NCBI GenBank assembly: GCA_023515745.1
Contig: JALECJ010000256.1
Location: 1,488,001-1,552,000 of the forward strand
Direction of reading: 5' to 3'
Origin: Amoeboaphelidium protococcarum
Lineage: Eukaryota > Aphelidiomycota > Aphelidea
DNA: 64,000 bases
Position numbers and translations under genes: made by a program. Shown here in pieces: positions 46,070-57,950 of the stretch; the first letter of the stretch is position 1; each line of letters opens with the position of its first letter. A model generated the notes under the pieces. The model was not told the origin of the DNA, searched no databases, and saw only the letters and a program-made list of their open reading frames with translations.

Positions 46070-48478
46070 TCATTATAAATCATGAAACTCTTCGTCTGAT
46101 CTGGTACTCTGGCTTAATACAGTGTCCATTTCCTTCTAAGCTTCAGCTTTGTCTTCTTTATTAGGCACTATATCTTCCTCCTATTTCTGATCTTAATCTT
46201 GACCACTATCCATCTGCTTCTCATTGACTGAGAGTGTCTCCTAAGCACTAACAGGTGGTAGCGGTTATTCATTATCTTGATCAGCTTCAGTGTCTAAATT
46301 AACCTCCTCCATACTTTAATCTGACCGTACATCGCCACCACTAGCTTCAGCACTTGCATTTTCATCTTGTGTGACATATGCTGGCTTAAAGTCGAAATTC
46401 TATTCCTCTTCAAAGGACGATACTGGTGGACTTTGCACTTCAACATTGTCAACTACGGATTTCTATGCATCCTCATCTGAGTTGTTAACATCATCAGCTT
46501 ATTATTCATCACCACCATCTTCATGCTAAGAACTGTCCATGATAACAGCTGCAGAACCCTTTGTTCCCTCAGAGGACGGGGATTTCAAATCCACCTACTC
46601 CAAGGCCATGTCACCGTTATCTTCAACTGTCCCGGCCGCAGCATGTTATTCAGAAGCTGCACGAGGAAGAGGAGATTTTGGGGGATGATCAACAAAATCA
46701 CGATGATCATGAGAATCTACTTGCTCCACTACTGAAATAGCAGATTACTGTCGACTAATCTCATGCTATGGCTGCATATCAATCCCAAACAGTTGTTGCA
46801 TGTTATTCAGCAAAAACTTCATAATTATCACAGAGTCTTAGACGGCAAATTTAAGATGATCACTGTTTGATCTAATCAATACCGGAGCCCAGCATTCGAT
46901 GAACTCATTTGATTAATTAGTCTCAAATTCTACCAAAAAGCTCCATGATTTTAATAGCATAGTAATAATCTAGCGTCTGCATTCATCAGATTAATCCATA
47001 ATAGTTTTGACAAACTCCACCGATAGCTCTTCTTTGGCGAACAGCTCCACGTCCAACAAAGGAGATGGAAGTTCCATAAAGTATCGTCGAAGAACAGCCA
47101 ATAGAACGGGAACAGAAAATTATTGCAGATCACATTCTTGTGGCTTATCCAATTTGTTTCTGGCAACAGCGACTTCGATAACATTCACATCCAGCGATTA
47201 AAGCCATAACGACAGCTATTCTTCGGATGCTTTAGAAGCAGAATGCCCTTTGAACTGATCAATAATACCGCGAACAATCCAGGGACAATCTACATTGTGA
47301 TGAGAGCAAAAGTCTGCTACATCAACGCCAAATACCGATGAAGTGGCCGCAGATTGATCAAAGGGAGAATACACAAACGGAGGTGGCCTCATAACGCCAA
47401 ACTGTTGGCGTGAACATAGCACCTCCAGATCCTTTTCAGCATTAACCGTCTCCAATGAGACAAGCATAGAATTACACATATTCTACATGGTGGCTGAAAG
47501 ACCACTCATGGAATTTCCCAAAGTGTGTAATCCCTATTTAATAGAGGCAATCCGCGACAGCTCAAGATTCTAAGTGAAGGCTAGATGCTCCGTATAAATC
47601 CTCTCATACTCTGAACAGGCATTATTGGCAGACTAAAGTGCATCTTTGTATGCCTCTTCACAATGAACACTGTCATTAAGAGCAGACTGAAATTTGGCCC
47701 GGATGATATCAGCATCAGTTCTATTCCAGGCATAAAAATAGTTATCCTTATTCACAAACTATTTACCCCTGCCCATGTACCGAATGAAGTCATTATCGAG
47801 CAGACTCTATGCGACATCTTGAGCAAAGTTGGCACTCTCTCTAAACTTCTCATCCAGATTGTTATCCAACCATTGCTATAAATCTTTCCCACTGACACAG
47901 ACATAGGTGCCCATAAACGGATACTTTATCTCTTTGCTGGAAATTTCTGACTGCATACGAACCAGAAGCTATTTGAGTTCAGACTAGCCAACCGGAGTCT
48001 GACCAAGTTGAACAGTCACTACATCCATCTATTGACCACCATTACCTTCTGAATCTCCAGCGACATCATCTGAGGGTAATTACAGTCTCAACTCTTTAGT
48101 AACGTCACAGCTCTTCAAATACGCATCCCTAGTTCTGTCAACCTTATCGCGGCATTTTACAATCAACTTTGCAGCAGTGTCCACCTACATTCGTTTCTAT
48201 TTCCAAATCTTTTTACTCTCATCCAACCATAGACGCAGGGAATCCACAACATTCTCCCTCAACAAGGTGGCAAATGCAAAGTTTTCATCACAAAATCTAT
48301 CAATTTCTGACTTTATCTAACCATACGCCCGCTTCAGCGATGCACCTTCATCTTTACCAAATCCGTCTCGATTGAACCATTCATCTGCAGAAGTTGTGTT
48401 CTACTACTGCAATGAATGGGTAGGACTAGCAGGCTGGTTTCTCATAGATCCAATGCCGAGTTAACTAATACTTGCCAT
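46070..48478 (-). CDS. Rgd2-like F-BAR / DEP / RhoGAP-like protein (802 aa)
   Basis: Membrane-curving and Rho-regulatory protein of fungal Rgd2 type, in which a DEP domain is inserted into the F-BAR. The F-BAR first half (about 30-140) has SLKRAYGQIKSEIDRFCDEN. The DEP domain (about 190-262) has GKDLQQWLDNN and AQSLLDNDFIRYMGRGKQF. The second F-BAR half follows (about 268-370). The RhoGAP-like region begins at FGVDVADFC (about 415) and contains FSVPVLLAVLRRYFMELPSP, the family's LKxFLRELPxPL helix. The arginine-finger motif (G-[IL]-[FY]-R-x-[SP]-G) is not found between them, so GAP activity is probably lost. The last ~170 residues are acidic and Gln-rich. It ends TTA-TAA-TGA. No introns. Confidence 0.82.
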
Positions 48479-48888
48479 AATATTTGGCTACTTGTACAAT
48501 AAACTTTTCAACTACTGAGCATAATTGTTATGGATAGTTGCCAACTCTTGACAGAACTGTAATACTTCCAGCTATTCCACCTGTCCTTATTCAATCTTGT
48601 GATGCAGCATCTAGTTCGGGCCATCAGTATCATTTCCATTCCAAAAACACTCTTCAAATCTCATATTTTATTCACTTCAATTATGCACTTGGCTTAAAAG
48701 AACTTTTTATATACTGTACAGGTTAGTTGAATTTGAACTCTACAAAGAAAAAGAACTATAAGGGAGAAACAGAAATTTCTATTTCTCCGTGAAAGATGAT
48801 GATGATCAATCGCGTGAGTCTTTGCCGTTTAAGCAGATCAGCGAACTCTCTCAGATTGATAAACTAATTAAAACCCACCAGTATTAGC
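48479..48888. promoter_or_regulatory. Divergent promoter region with HSE-like palindrome
   Basis: This lies between the Rgd2-like gene and the quinone oxidoreductase. At 48763-48788 there is an imperfect 26-bp palindrome (ggagaaac, agaaatttct, atttctcc) made of alternating nGAAn/nTTCn units, like a heat-shock element, about 100 bp before ATG 48889. A gat repeat follows. Confidence 0.45.
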
Positions 48889-50176
48889 ATGAAAGCAATT
48901 CAAGTATCATAGACTGGAGGCGTTGAAGTATTGTAAGTGCGCGATTTACCTCAACCAGACTTGAAGCCAGGTAATGTCTCATAACATTCAATGTTTGACT
49001 ATGATTATGCATCCATGGTCTATGTGAAAGTAAGTGTAGGACAAGTGTTGGTTCGCAATCACTACTCTGGCGTCAACTTTATTGACATTTATCACCGGAC
49101 TGGATAGTACAAGTTGCCTCTACCATTCACTCCTGGAAGGTACGTTTGTTGCTTATATATCTAGGCTTTATTACTTATTGTATATTAGTGTAGAGAAGGT
49201 GCGGGTGTTGTGGAGAGAGTATCTGAGGATGTGAAGCATATTCGCGTTGGTGATCGTGTCGCGTACTTCTCACCAGGTTCTTACGCCGAATTCACTGCCG
49301 CGAATGCAGGTAAATAATGTTTTAGTTAACGTTCCATCTAATCTTTGAGCCTCTGTACGTTTTAATGTATGCGTGTGTGTTTGTAGCTTAAACTACCGTG
49401 TTACCAGATGGTGTTAGTTTTGAGATGGGCTCCGTGTATTGTGTGGCTGGTTTGACCTCGTTAGTTCTGAGTTCTGAAGTGTATCAGGTGAAGTAGAGTG
49501 ACACGGTGTTAATTCATGCTGCAGCAGGTGGAGTAGGATAGATTTTATCGCAGATTTGCAAAAATCACTTCAAAGTCTAGACTGTAATTGGTACTACGTC
49601 TTCAGAGGAGAAGGCTGAGATTGCACGCAAGAATGGATGTGATCATGTCATCTTGTACTCGAAGCCTGGTGTCAGCGTGTATGACGAGGTGATGAAGATT
49701 ACTGGTGGTGCTGGATGTAATGTGGTATATGATGGTGTGGGAAAGTCCACGTTCGATGTCAGCCTCGACTGTGTGGCCAAACGCGGATGGCTTTTGTTGT
49801 TTGGTGGAGCATCAGGTCCTGTACCGCCTCTTGACATTCTGCGTCTGAGTAAAGGTGCCAAGAATCTTGCGCGTCCCTCTTTAATGGAGTTTATCTCTAC
49901 TAAAGAGGATTTTGATAGATGTATGTTCAGTATCGTTAAGTCAACTTATGCTTATTATGATTTTGTATGTTTGTGTGTGTAGTGTCTCAAAAGTTTTTCG
50001 CAATGTTGGTCGCAGGTGAAGTCAAGATTGACATTAGTAAAGTGTATAATCTGGAAAATGTTTCCTAGGCCCATAGTGACTTGGAAGGTATTAATAACTC
50101 TTTTAAATCAGATTATATCATTTATCTGTTTGTAGGTGGGAAAAGCACTGGAAAATTGGTGTTAAAATGCGCCTGA
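48889..50176 (+). CDS. NADPH:quinone oxidoreductase, zeta-crystallin type (325 aa)
   Basis: Medium-chain dehydrogenase/reductase without the structural zinc. It carries out one-electron quinone reduction with NADPH. Exons: 48889-48970, 49040-49139, 49194-49309, 49387-49920, 49983-50087, 50136-50176. The five introns are 48-77 nt, all in phase and all ending TGTAG. The protein reads MKAIQVSQTGGVEVLQVRDL, PGQVLVRNHYSGVNFIDIYH, EGAGVVERV, GDRVAYFSPGSYAEF, then the nucleotide-binding fold with AAAGGVGQILSQI and YDGVGKSTFD. It ends LEGGKSTGKLVLKCA. Most introns of this window are in this gene. Length is normal for the family. Confidence 0.93.
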
Positions 50177-50370
50177 AGTTGCCTTGATATGTTGATTGTA
50201 ACGCGTTGTGCGTAATGTGATATTGTAGTAATCACATAAAAGAAGTTTAGTTAACTGAATCCATCTTAAATTGGCCTTTATATCTTGTTCTGATATTTAT
50301 TATGACTTGTAAGTTTATTACAAAGTTCTCAGCAGCATAATGCCAACTGTCAGAACAGTTTCCTACCCGC

Positions 50371-50408
<38 letters not shown>

Positions 50409-50524
50409 CACTCACTCACCCTTTTCTTTCCTTCAAATTCAGATAATTAGAGAACAGTCGCAAGAACTTTTATTATCACCTTAACTAAGATTGACGACTT
50501 CTCAGCTGTAAACGTAAATACAGG
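50177..50524 (+). promoter_or_regulatory. Upstream region of SEC22 with (CT)n microsatellite
   Basis: A run of about 14 CT repeats (50374-50402) lies 120-150 bp before ATG 50525 on the coding strand. The rest is non-coding 3' flank of the oxidoreductase gene. Confidence 0.5.
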
Positions 50525-51271
50525 ATGGTGAAGACTACAATTTTAGCTAGGATTTCAGATGGATTGCCATTGGCTGCATCGATGGATGACGACGTGGTAA
50601 GCTTTATATTATGAATCTGTATTCAACTCATTTCATAACTTTATTGAATGACTGTCTATATAGTGTAGACTGAAGACTTGACAGAATACAAGAACTTGGC
50701 AAAGTAGCTATTTAAGAAAATCTCATCTTCTTCTAATGGTGGATAGTATGTCAATCCAGATGAAAGTAGATGCACAGTGGAGGCTGGTCAGTACGTCTTC
50801 CATTACATTGTTGAAAGCCGGGTGGTGTATCTCGTTCTCACTGACAAGACTTACCCAAAGAGATTAGCGTTCGCCTACTTGGATGAATTGTAGAAGGAAT
50901 TTGACATTAATTACGGATCTCAAGTATAATAGGCTGCAAGACCTTATGCATTCGTCAAATTTGATACTTTTATATAGAAAGTGAAGAAGTAGTACAAGGA
51001 CTCTCGTACGCAGAGGAACATGTCGAAATTGAATGAAGATCTGAATGATGTCCACAGAATTATGACCAAGAATATTCAAGATGTTCTCGGTAGATAAGAT
51101 GCTCTCAATCGAATGTCGGAAGTATCGGGTCAACTAAAGTCTGAGAGCGCCAAGTATCTGAAGGACGCGAAGAATTTGAATTGGCAAGCTCTGTATCGCA
51201 AGTATGGCACACCGGTCATCATTGTGGTCATTGTGCTGTTTGTTCTCTATGTTAGAATGTACTGGTTTTGA
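50525..51271 (+). CDS. SEC22: SEC22 R-SNARE (224 aa)
   Basis: SNARE of ER-Golgi transport in both directions. Exons are 50525-50596 and 50669-51271; the 72-nt intron (gtaagc...gtgtag) is phase 0. The N-terminal longin domain (about 1-125) starts MVKTTILARISDGLPLAASM and includes VVYLVLTDKTYPKRLAFAYL. The SNARE helix (about 135-195) has LNEDLNDVHRIMTKNIQDVL with the zero-layer Arg in VLGRQDALNRM. A C-terminal anchor (TPVIIVVIVLFVLYVRMYWF) ends the protein. Length and order match yeast Sec22 (214 aa). Confidence 0.94.
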
Positions 51272-51855
51272 TCACAATATTGTGTCTTACATTGCTTTCG
51301 TGTCACGATTGTTAATACACCTTTTTTCTAGTTCGAACTGATCAACACTTTTAATGTCTATAATCCTGGCATACAAATCTCAAATATTTGGACTGACTTA
51401 CATCTGAACAATTTTAATCCCAAGCAATGCCTTAAACTAGCTCATTGACCGTGTCAACTTGATGCACTGTACTTTTGCCTTCAAAGTCCAGCCACTTTAA
51501 TCGTGACCCTAGTTGACTGGCTCGTCAAAGTGAACTCTCTACTTGAACAATCTTGAAAAATATAACGTGGCAAAACAATGACAAAACAGAAAGAAGGCTT
51601 TGATAAAAAAGAGCTGAAATAGACATGGTGTAGTTTCTAACGCATTCTGATTTATCTTAAGTTGGCATATTATTCGTCCGTAATACTTTATAAAAATGTA
51701 CCAGAATCCAACTAATACAATATTTTGCATGCAAAACTAAACTGAAATGACCGTGTCTGAAACATTAAATGACAGCATTATATCCTCTACGCAATGGTCA
51801 ACTTTTACTTTATAAATAATCAAGAAATAATAGTAATAAAATAATATTAAATAAT
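51272..51855. other. Intergenic, nothing recognised
   Basis: 3' flanks of SEC22 (plus) and of the bHLH gene (minus). AT-rich, with no repeat, RNA gene or coding frame that I can support. Confidence 0.4.
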
Positions 51856-53394
51856 TCATCGTTCCTACTCTTCATGCTAGCCTTTGATATCTTCTGGTGA
51901 AGTCAACTCATCAAATGGCAATATAGATTCCCTGCTTTTAGGCACTTCATTAGATGCAGTATTATCATGAGCTGAACTAGAGGAATTAACTGGTAGAGGC
52001 AAAATACTTAAAGCGTCATTCAATAGAGACGACTATCCACCATCTTTCCCTGCGTATGAATGCCTTTACTGCAGCTACTATTATTACGAGGTCGATTGAT
52101 GAGGAGGAGCAAGCAAGCCATTCCGATGGGATGACGAGATACTCGCAAAGTAAGGTTCATAATGATCATTGACAAAGTCTTGACCATCGAAAATACTGCC
52201 TCCAACAGAATGACCACCTACAGAATGATAATGAGACTATGCCGGGGCAGCGGTGTGAGATCGAGGTGCATAACTTGGCGCGCTAGCTTGATACTACGGC
52301 GGTTATTATGCACCATAAGACTAATAATTGTAAGGATGTTCCAACTCCTAGAATCGCAAACTTTCAGGCATGGATGGTATGTTATTCATACCATGAATCT
52401 AATCATAGTACTAGGACGCGTTAGAACTAAATAGTGATTAGTCCTGATATTAAGGTGGAGGCAATGGTTGAGGCACTGAAGGTGGACCATTTTCAGCGCG
52501 TGATAGTACTTAAAGAGACTACTGATAATCAGTGTTCTAAATTGGACTATCATGGAAGCTTTTTGCACGCTTATTAACTCTGATTCTGTCCGCAGACACT
52601 TGATTAGGAGAAGAACTTTACCTTTTACCATTTTGATCAGCAGTAACACTATGAGACGTAGTCACAGTTCTGATGGCAACCGGCATGCTCTTTGAATCCA
52701 ACTATGGCATCTAAATTCCATCAGATGAGTCCATCAGTGCATCTTCAAACTATCTCACGCATTCATTCAAGTGGTCCACAACGTCAGTGTTATCATCATT
52801 CTCCTCACGGTTGTGCGACGACGACTCAGCATCATCTTTCGGCTCTTTCTCCGCCAAAGCTTCGCGAAGATCAACAACTTGATCCCTGAGCGACATCATT
52901 TGATCAGCCAGCTGTCTGATAAGTTCAACCGCGCCGATAAATTTCACCGAGTTTCCTAAATCTGACCCAAACAGTAGATGCTGACATATCTTGACATATT
53001 CTAGCGACTTCACTATAATTTATGCCTTGGATGGTTTCTTTATCTCTTTGAGCAGAGGAACGGCACTGGCGAGATGACTGAATTTAACATTCAAATCCTC
53101 GCGACGGGCGCGTTCAGTAGCGTTGTGATTAGCCTTCTTGATTTCATTACGGATAGGAGAGGAAGTGTGCATCTGCTGCATTTAATCTCCACTACTATTA
53201 TAAATATCATTATCTTCATTCTATTGATCATTACCTTCATTGTCATCATCATCATTAATACCATCTATGTGAGTGTGATTTCCAGATTACGGCTACTACT
53301 GCAGTTATCCTTATCCTTAGTCGCCTTACACCAGGTTCTTGTCGATCGCCTCCTGATGGCTCAACGTAGATTATTCTCCAGACGATAGAGTCAT
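51856..53394 (-). CDS. bHLH transcription factor (512 aa)
   Basis: The basic region is about 87-100 (KKANHNATERARREDLN) with H-E-R spacing for E-box contact (His, Glu, Arg). Helix 1 is KFSHLASAVPLL. A loop containing KKPSKA leads into helix 2, QIIVKSLEYVKI. A leucine-zipper-like helix follows later (LIRQLADQMMSLRDQVVDLR, about 150-170). The rest is disordered and rich in Gln, Ser, Pro and Tyr, with Gln runs mixing CAG, TAG and TAA (HQSTSQQQQLQQR). The ATG at 53394 is chosen because the upstream frame has typical low-complexity coding composition; an internal Met at residue 75 is possible. Binding of CANNTG sites is expected from the family; targets are unknown. Confidence 0.88.
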
Positions 53395-53702
53395 ATTGAT
53401 GATGTTAATATATTATTCTCAAGTAAATCGGATAGTAAATATCTCGACTTAAGCTCACAAAATATAGAGTAGTTGAACTTTCTTAACGGCACGTAACACT
53501 ATTTAAAAAAGCGATTATAAAATCAAAATCAAAAAGACACGCGGTAGAGGAATCACGCGGGCTGCAACCTCAGATCGCGTGACCAAGCGCTGGGCCTCTC
53601 TCATTGGACAATCGTGCACACATGTACTTGGCACACCAATAAAAATAATATAAGATGGGTTCTAAATAATACAAGAGGAACAAATCATCATATAGTTCAG
53701 AG
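53395..53702. other. Intergenic between bHLH start and TRAPPC13 end
   Basis: Upstream region of the bHLH gene (minus). A plus-strand open frame reading RRGSVHLLHLISTT is the antisense of the bHLH N terminus. Nothing else is seen. Confidence 0.4.
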
Positions 53703-54905
53703 TCAATCTTATTAAATTGCAATGAGAGAGGAGTCAAGTTTACAAACTTCTTGCTGAGACTCTCTATCAAGCAGTGACAGACAGCTGAAATTTATCACGC
53801 CAGACGAAACTGCGACAAATTCAACAGTGAGCTCAATAGCTTCCTAAGGTTATAGTACAGATTCGGTTCTATCGCCTGTGAATGAGGCATAACTAAGCTA
53901 TAATTAAGTGGATAGCTCTTCGCTGTAGTTCAATACAATGTGCACTGCAGCTGATGACTGATTAACAATTCTAAAAGTAATAGCAGTCTCTGCGTTGATG
54001 ACAATATAATCTGGTGCATTCAGCATTTTCACCGACAAAACATCCGCCAATTGAACCGGTTTAGCAGATATAAAACTAGTCTGCAATCTACCAGCCTCAC
54101 ACATAGTTGATCGCCACAGAATGTCCAGCTTCCCAATCGAGCTGACTTATTATTTTAACGTGACATCATGCTTTGGCTTCAACATAAACAAGTACTACCT
54201 GATATCTTCACTCCCAATGTGATATGAATCTCCCCATAGAGAACTGCCATCAGGACACTTGTTCAAGTCTTGACATTCGTAATACTTGGCACACTCTGCG
54301 TCTTACTCCAACCTCATACGTTCAATGAAGACGGGATTCTAGCACAAGTTCTACAACTGAGCCTCCAGGAACATGTGCTGTCCGCTTGAGTTCACCTTGG
54401 TCTTTACACTGATAGGACTCAGGGCGTTGAATTTGTAATACTTTTTCAGCTTTTGGCCATTATTGTAATTTATGGTACAAACTAGGACATGCACACCAAC
54501 CTCTCTGATTTCATAAGATACCACCACCTCAACAGTCTGATTACTGAGCAGATTTACAGAGTTCTTACTGGAGTCATTCAGTACCGTCTTCTAATTCTAC
54601 GTGTGCAATTCCACTCTGAACGAGACATTGTGAACTGTATGGCTCATATCATTGTTTACGCAGAGATAGCAGGAGAAAGTCTCACCCAGATGCACCTGAC
54701 CAAACGAAGTGGGCAGAGTGAGAATATCCTTAGTAGGCGATGTTGCATATTACTTGTAATCGTGGGATGCGCCAGCCAATTCCATCTTCTAATCAAAGTA
54801 AGGCCTAGAGAGTCTCATCACCTTTAATGTAATTGGATGCTACTACTCGCCACTTTGCTGCTACTACTACTATTGCTACTATTATTATTGCTGTTACGAA
54901 GACAT
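53703..54905 (-). CDS. TRAPPC13: TRAPP complex subunit 13 (400 aa)
   Basis: Subunit of the metazoan/fungal TRAPPIII-type tethering complex in ER-Golgi traffic and autophagy. After an N-terminal poly-Gln run coded by TAA, CAG, CAA and TAG, the protein has the family's HPITLKVMRLSRPYF, LTLPTSFGQVHLGETFSCYL, EIREVGVHVLVCTINYNNGQ, FLEAQLQNLCQNPVFIERM, DIRQYLFMLKPK and IGKLDILWRSTMCEAGRLQT. These give mainly beta-sandwich structure as expected. Length matches human TRAPPC13 (417 aa). It ends ATT-TAA-TAA-GAT-TGA. No introns. Confidence 0.92.
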
Positions 54906-55067
54906 TTCAAGGTGCTTTCAGTATAAAATTGAAAAGTAAAAGAGAGCGATGCGTTTATTACTAAACCTCACCACCTACTACATCTACTTAATAGTAACGA
55001 ATCGAGAGAAAAAGAACTGTTGAAATAATAACATGATAATTTTAATGTAGACATGGATATTAATAAA

Positions 55068-56159
55068 TCATTAAGATGGCAAATCAACTGCACATTCATC
55101 GCGTTTAATAAACTGCACAATATCTTCAATTAGCTCCAGTTCCTATCGCAGGTTATCATCTTCACCTTCTATACCATGTTCATTGTTATCGCTGGATAGT
55201 CTGAGGTGGAGGTGTTTAATAACAATATACGCGCCACACTTTCGGAGTAAAGTTCTACCGGCCAGGGAACAACACAATACTTGCAACAGCTGAAGTACAT
55301 TCAGTCTTATTTTCGCTGAGGTTACGCTTAAACTGTCCTAACAGTGTAAATTGATATTATCATGCAGCACTAAATCAAGATCATCATAATCCTCGTTGCT
55401 ATATTAATCAGAAGGAGACGTCAAAAGAGGAAGACCATTACAAAGGATCTGCTTGATATTAGCAAGCATTGACTGGTGATAACTTTCAATCTCCTAGGGT
55501 GATGATATAAACAACAGATTTCTAATCATCATAAGGTAGCCTTGGACGCGCACAGTAGATCTATCTTTAAGCAGACATTTGTCAGAATTCTAGACAATAT
55601 CTTTGACTAGAATGCCGTTCTAAGAGATTAGCTAACGAACCTGTGGTACAGCTGATAAATTAGCTAGAATAAACGCGAGATATTCACTATACTGAGAATC
55701 TGCGCGAAATATATCAGCAGCGATAGACAGAAACGCGCCATTTATGCGGATACAATAGTATTAGGACTATGCCGTGATGTTACTTAAAGCTTGGGCACTC
55801 AGCTATGCCGAAGACTCAGATCCTTCCGATAAAGCAACACGCGTCAGATGGTCAACGATTTACTCAATATGTTGTCTATGATCACGGCCAAAGTCATTCG
55901 TATATAAAAGCTCTGATGAAGTCATTTGCACAATAAATTTATGAGCCTATTATGAACTATTAATATCGCGACTATCTTTTAATATCGATAACAGCGACTT
56001 TTATAAATCGTTGGATCCTATCAATTGATCGCGTATATCCACATCAGCCACAAAATACTGCAACATGTAATCCAGTGCCAACTATTAGACATCCGCTCGC
56101 TCATCTTGGACTAAATTTACTAAATCTTATGCAATCTTGTTTTTAGAATCCTGACTCAT
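55068..56159 (-). CDS. HGH1: HGH1-like armadillo-repeat protein (363 aa)
   Basis: HGH1 is a TRiC/CCT cochaperone for nascent eEF2 folding. The protein is all-helical with armadillo-like repeats: LVQDERADVQQLALDYMLQY, SAQALSNITAQS, LAFILANLSAVPQVRQLI, LMMIRNLLFIS and RLNVLQLLQVLCCSLAGRTL. The C-terminal LRKCGAYIVIKHLHLRL and LIEDIVQFI correspond to the FAM203/HGH1 signature (LREK..YPIIRELH, ...LVQLL). Length fits human HGH1 (390 aa). It ends TCT-TAA-TGA. No introns. Confidence 0.8.
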
Positions 56160-56337
56160 TATACTCTTAATTAAACAATTAACTGAGATTCTGCGACTGG
56201 AATTTAGCTCTGATAATCACGCGTTTCGGAGTAAAGAAAGTCGCACTGAACAAACAAACAAATGAGCATGCGCATGAAATCCTATCCGCGAAGAATCGAT
56301 AATATATTGAACATAACATGCAATTTGTTCACAATAT

Positions 56338-57950
56338 TCACAAGCTACTCAAATACGTCTTCAGATCCTGCAATGACCACCGATTCTAGTACAGCTGTAA
56401 GCAATTCTCAACTATTTTATGGACAATAGCACGGTGTTTAAAAAACTCATCCGTCCAGACCAAGTCGTCGGTATTTAGAGCATAAAAGTCCTTATGCTTA
56501 CTCAATTCAGATTTTCTTCTCCGTATCAAGTCCCAAGTAAAATTTTTTATTGTCCACTACAACACCATGACGCCGGTAAGCCACAAGTCATAATTATGAA
56601 ATACATCTCCTTCTGGAGGGCTATCACGGGCCTTGACAGATTTCTAAGATGCAGATTTGAAACTAGCCGCCAGATCGTAATCAATTAACACGATTTCCCC
56701 TTGTCGGCCCAGCATATATTTGCAGCACGGATATCACAGTGACACATCTAATGTTCGCTACCCATGTAAGACAATAAATCAACCAGCTACGATAAGACAC
56801 TATTCAACTGCGAAATATCAGTTGGAGGATGGGAATGTAGATCCCCGCCTTAATACATTGGCATTGACAATAAACATGAACTTCCTTTGATAGACCAGCC
56901 GTCACATAATTTCTTATCATACAACAACTAAAAATACTTTACAATTGAATTTCCAGACCAGATGCTCTACAATTTGTAAATGCGTTTCTTTTCAGTATCA
57001 ATGTACAAAGGATTGTAAAAAGATGGACGCGCCACAAATTATGATACTTTGACATCCTCAAGCATCTACTAAACCAACTTAGGAGGGATCCAGCAATGGC
57101 TAGCTCTCGGCTTTTAAAGATCAGACGAAAGATCAACGAGCCTCCTCTGTACTTAAAGAGCCCACAAAACCCAAGATGCCAACATCACAGCCATATCATG
57201 GCCACTAAACAGCTCCGAGCATTAAATCTCCATCGCCCCATTTTTGTAAATGTATTAGAAGCCGACTCGGAGTATGTATAATGATTTATGTGACAGAAGG
57301 GGAACATATATATACCACTCCGAACCAAAAATCTCGGAGACAACATCTGCATGTAACATAGGATAGACGCGTTTAATGAAGCTGATACCACACAAAGCAG
57401 CCTGGCGCGCGCAATGCTCAAACTGGTCCGTTTCGGGATCTGAAAGCAGAGCATCCATATTAACCTCACTGACTGGTCCAATAATATCATCATATCCATC
57501 CTTCTACAGCATAATATCAGGCTAACTACTACGCGAACAAAACACTCTCGGCATTAATGGCTTCCTTTCATCTTAGAATCCAGTATTTCTAGGAATATCT
57601 TTACCAACAACCCAGGAGTAGCCTTCAACATTTAACGCCTTAAGAATACAATTCAGCAACGAAATAACCATTTACTGTGTCTCCTTTACCTCATTCGTAT
57701 CATCAATAGTAGACACACGCTCCAAATATAACTCTACATCGTTTAAACCATTTTGCATATCAAATATTCGATTACGGGGCACGTTGAGCAATAATTCGGC
57801 GACAAAATCAATATCTTAAGCTCGGCGCAGTAATAGTGACGACGCTACGCCACTTTCAATTAAACCACTCTTGCTAGAAACATACTTTTGAGGACACTCT
57901 CTAGCACTACTCAAATCTTTTTAAACAAGACTCTCCTATCGTGTAGACAT
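56338..57950 (-). pseudogene. Kinase-like gene with a single frameshift (about 538 codons)
   Basis: Large protein with a C-terminal protein-kinase-like domain of the kind seen in fungal and Crinkler-type kinases. One frame runs from ATG 57950 through PDIMLQKDGYDDI, CARQAALCGISFI and HCDIRAANICWADKG (catalytic loop HCD, about residue 403). The continuation EIVLIDYDLAA (DYD for DFG) is in the next frame and runs to TGA 56340-56338 (LQDLKTYLSSL). The join falls in a run of four G at 56700-56697; a fifth G would restore it. Hence a recent mutation, a sequencing error in a homopolymer, or less likely programmed frameshifting. The N-lobe glycine loop and catalytic Lys are not obvious. Confidence 0.6.
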
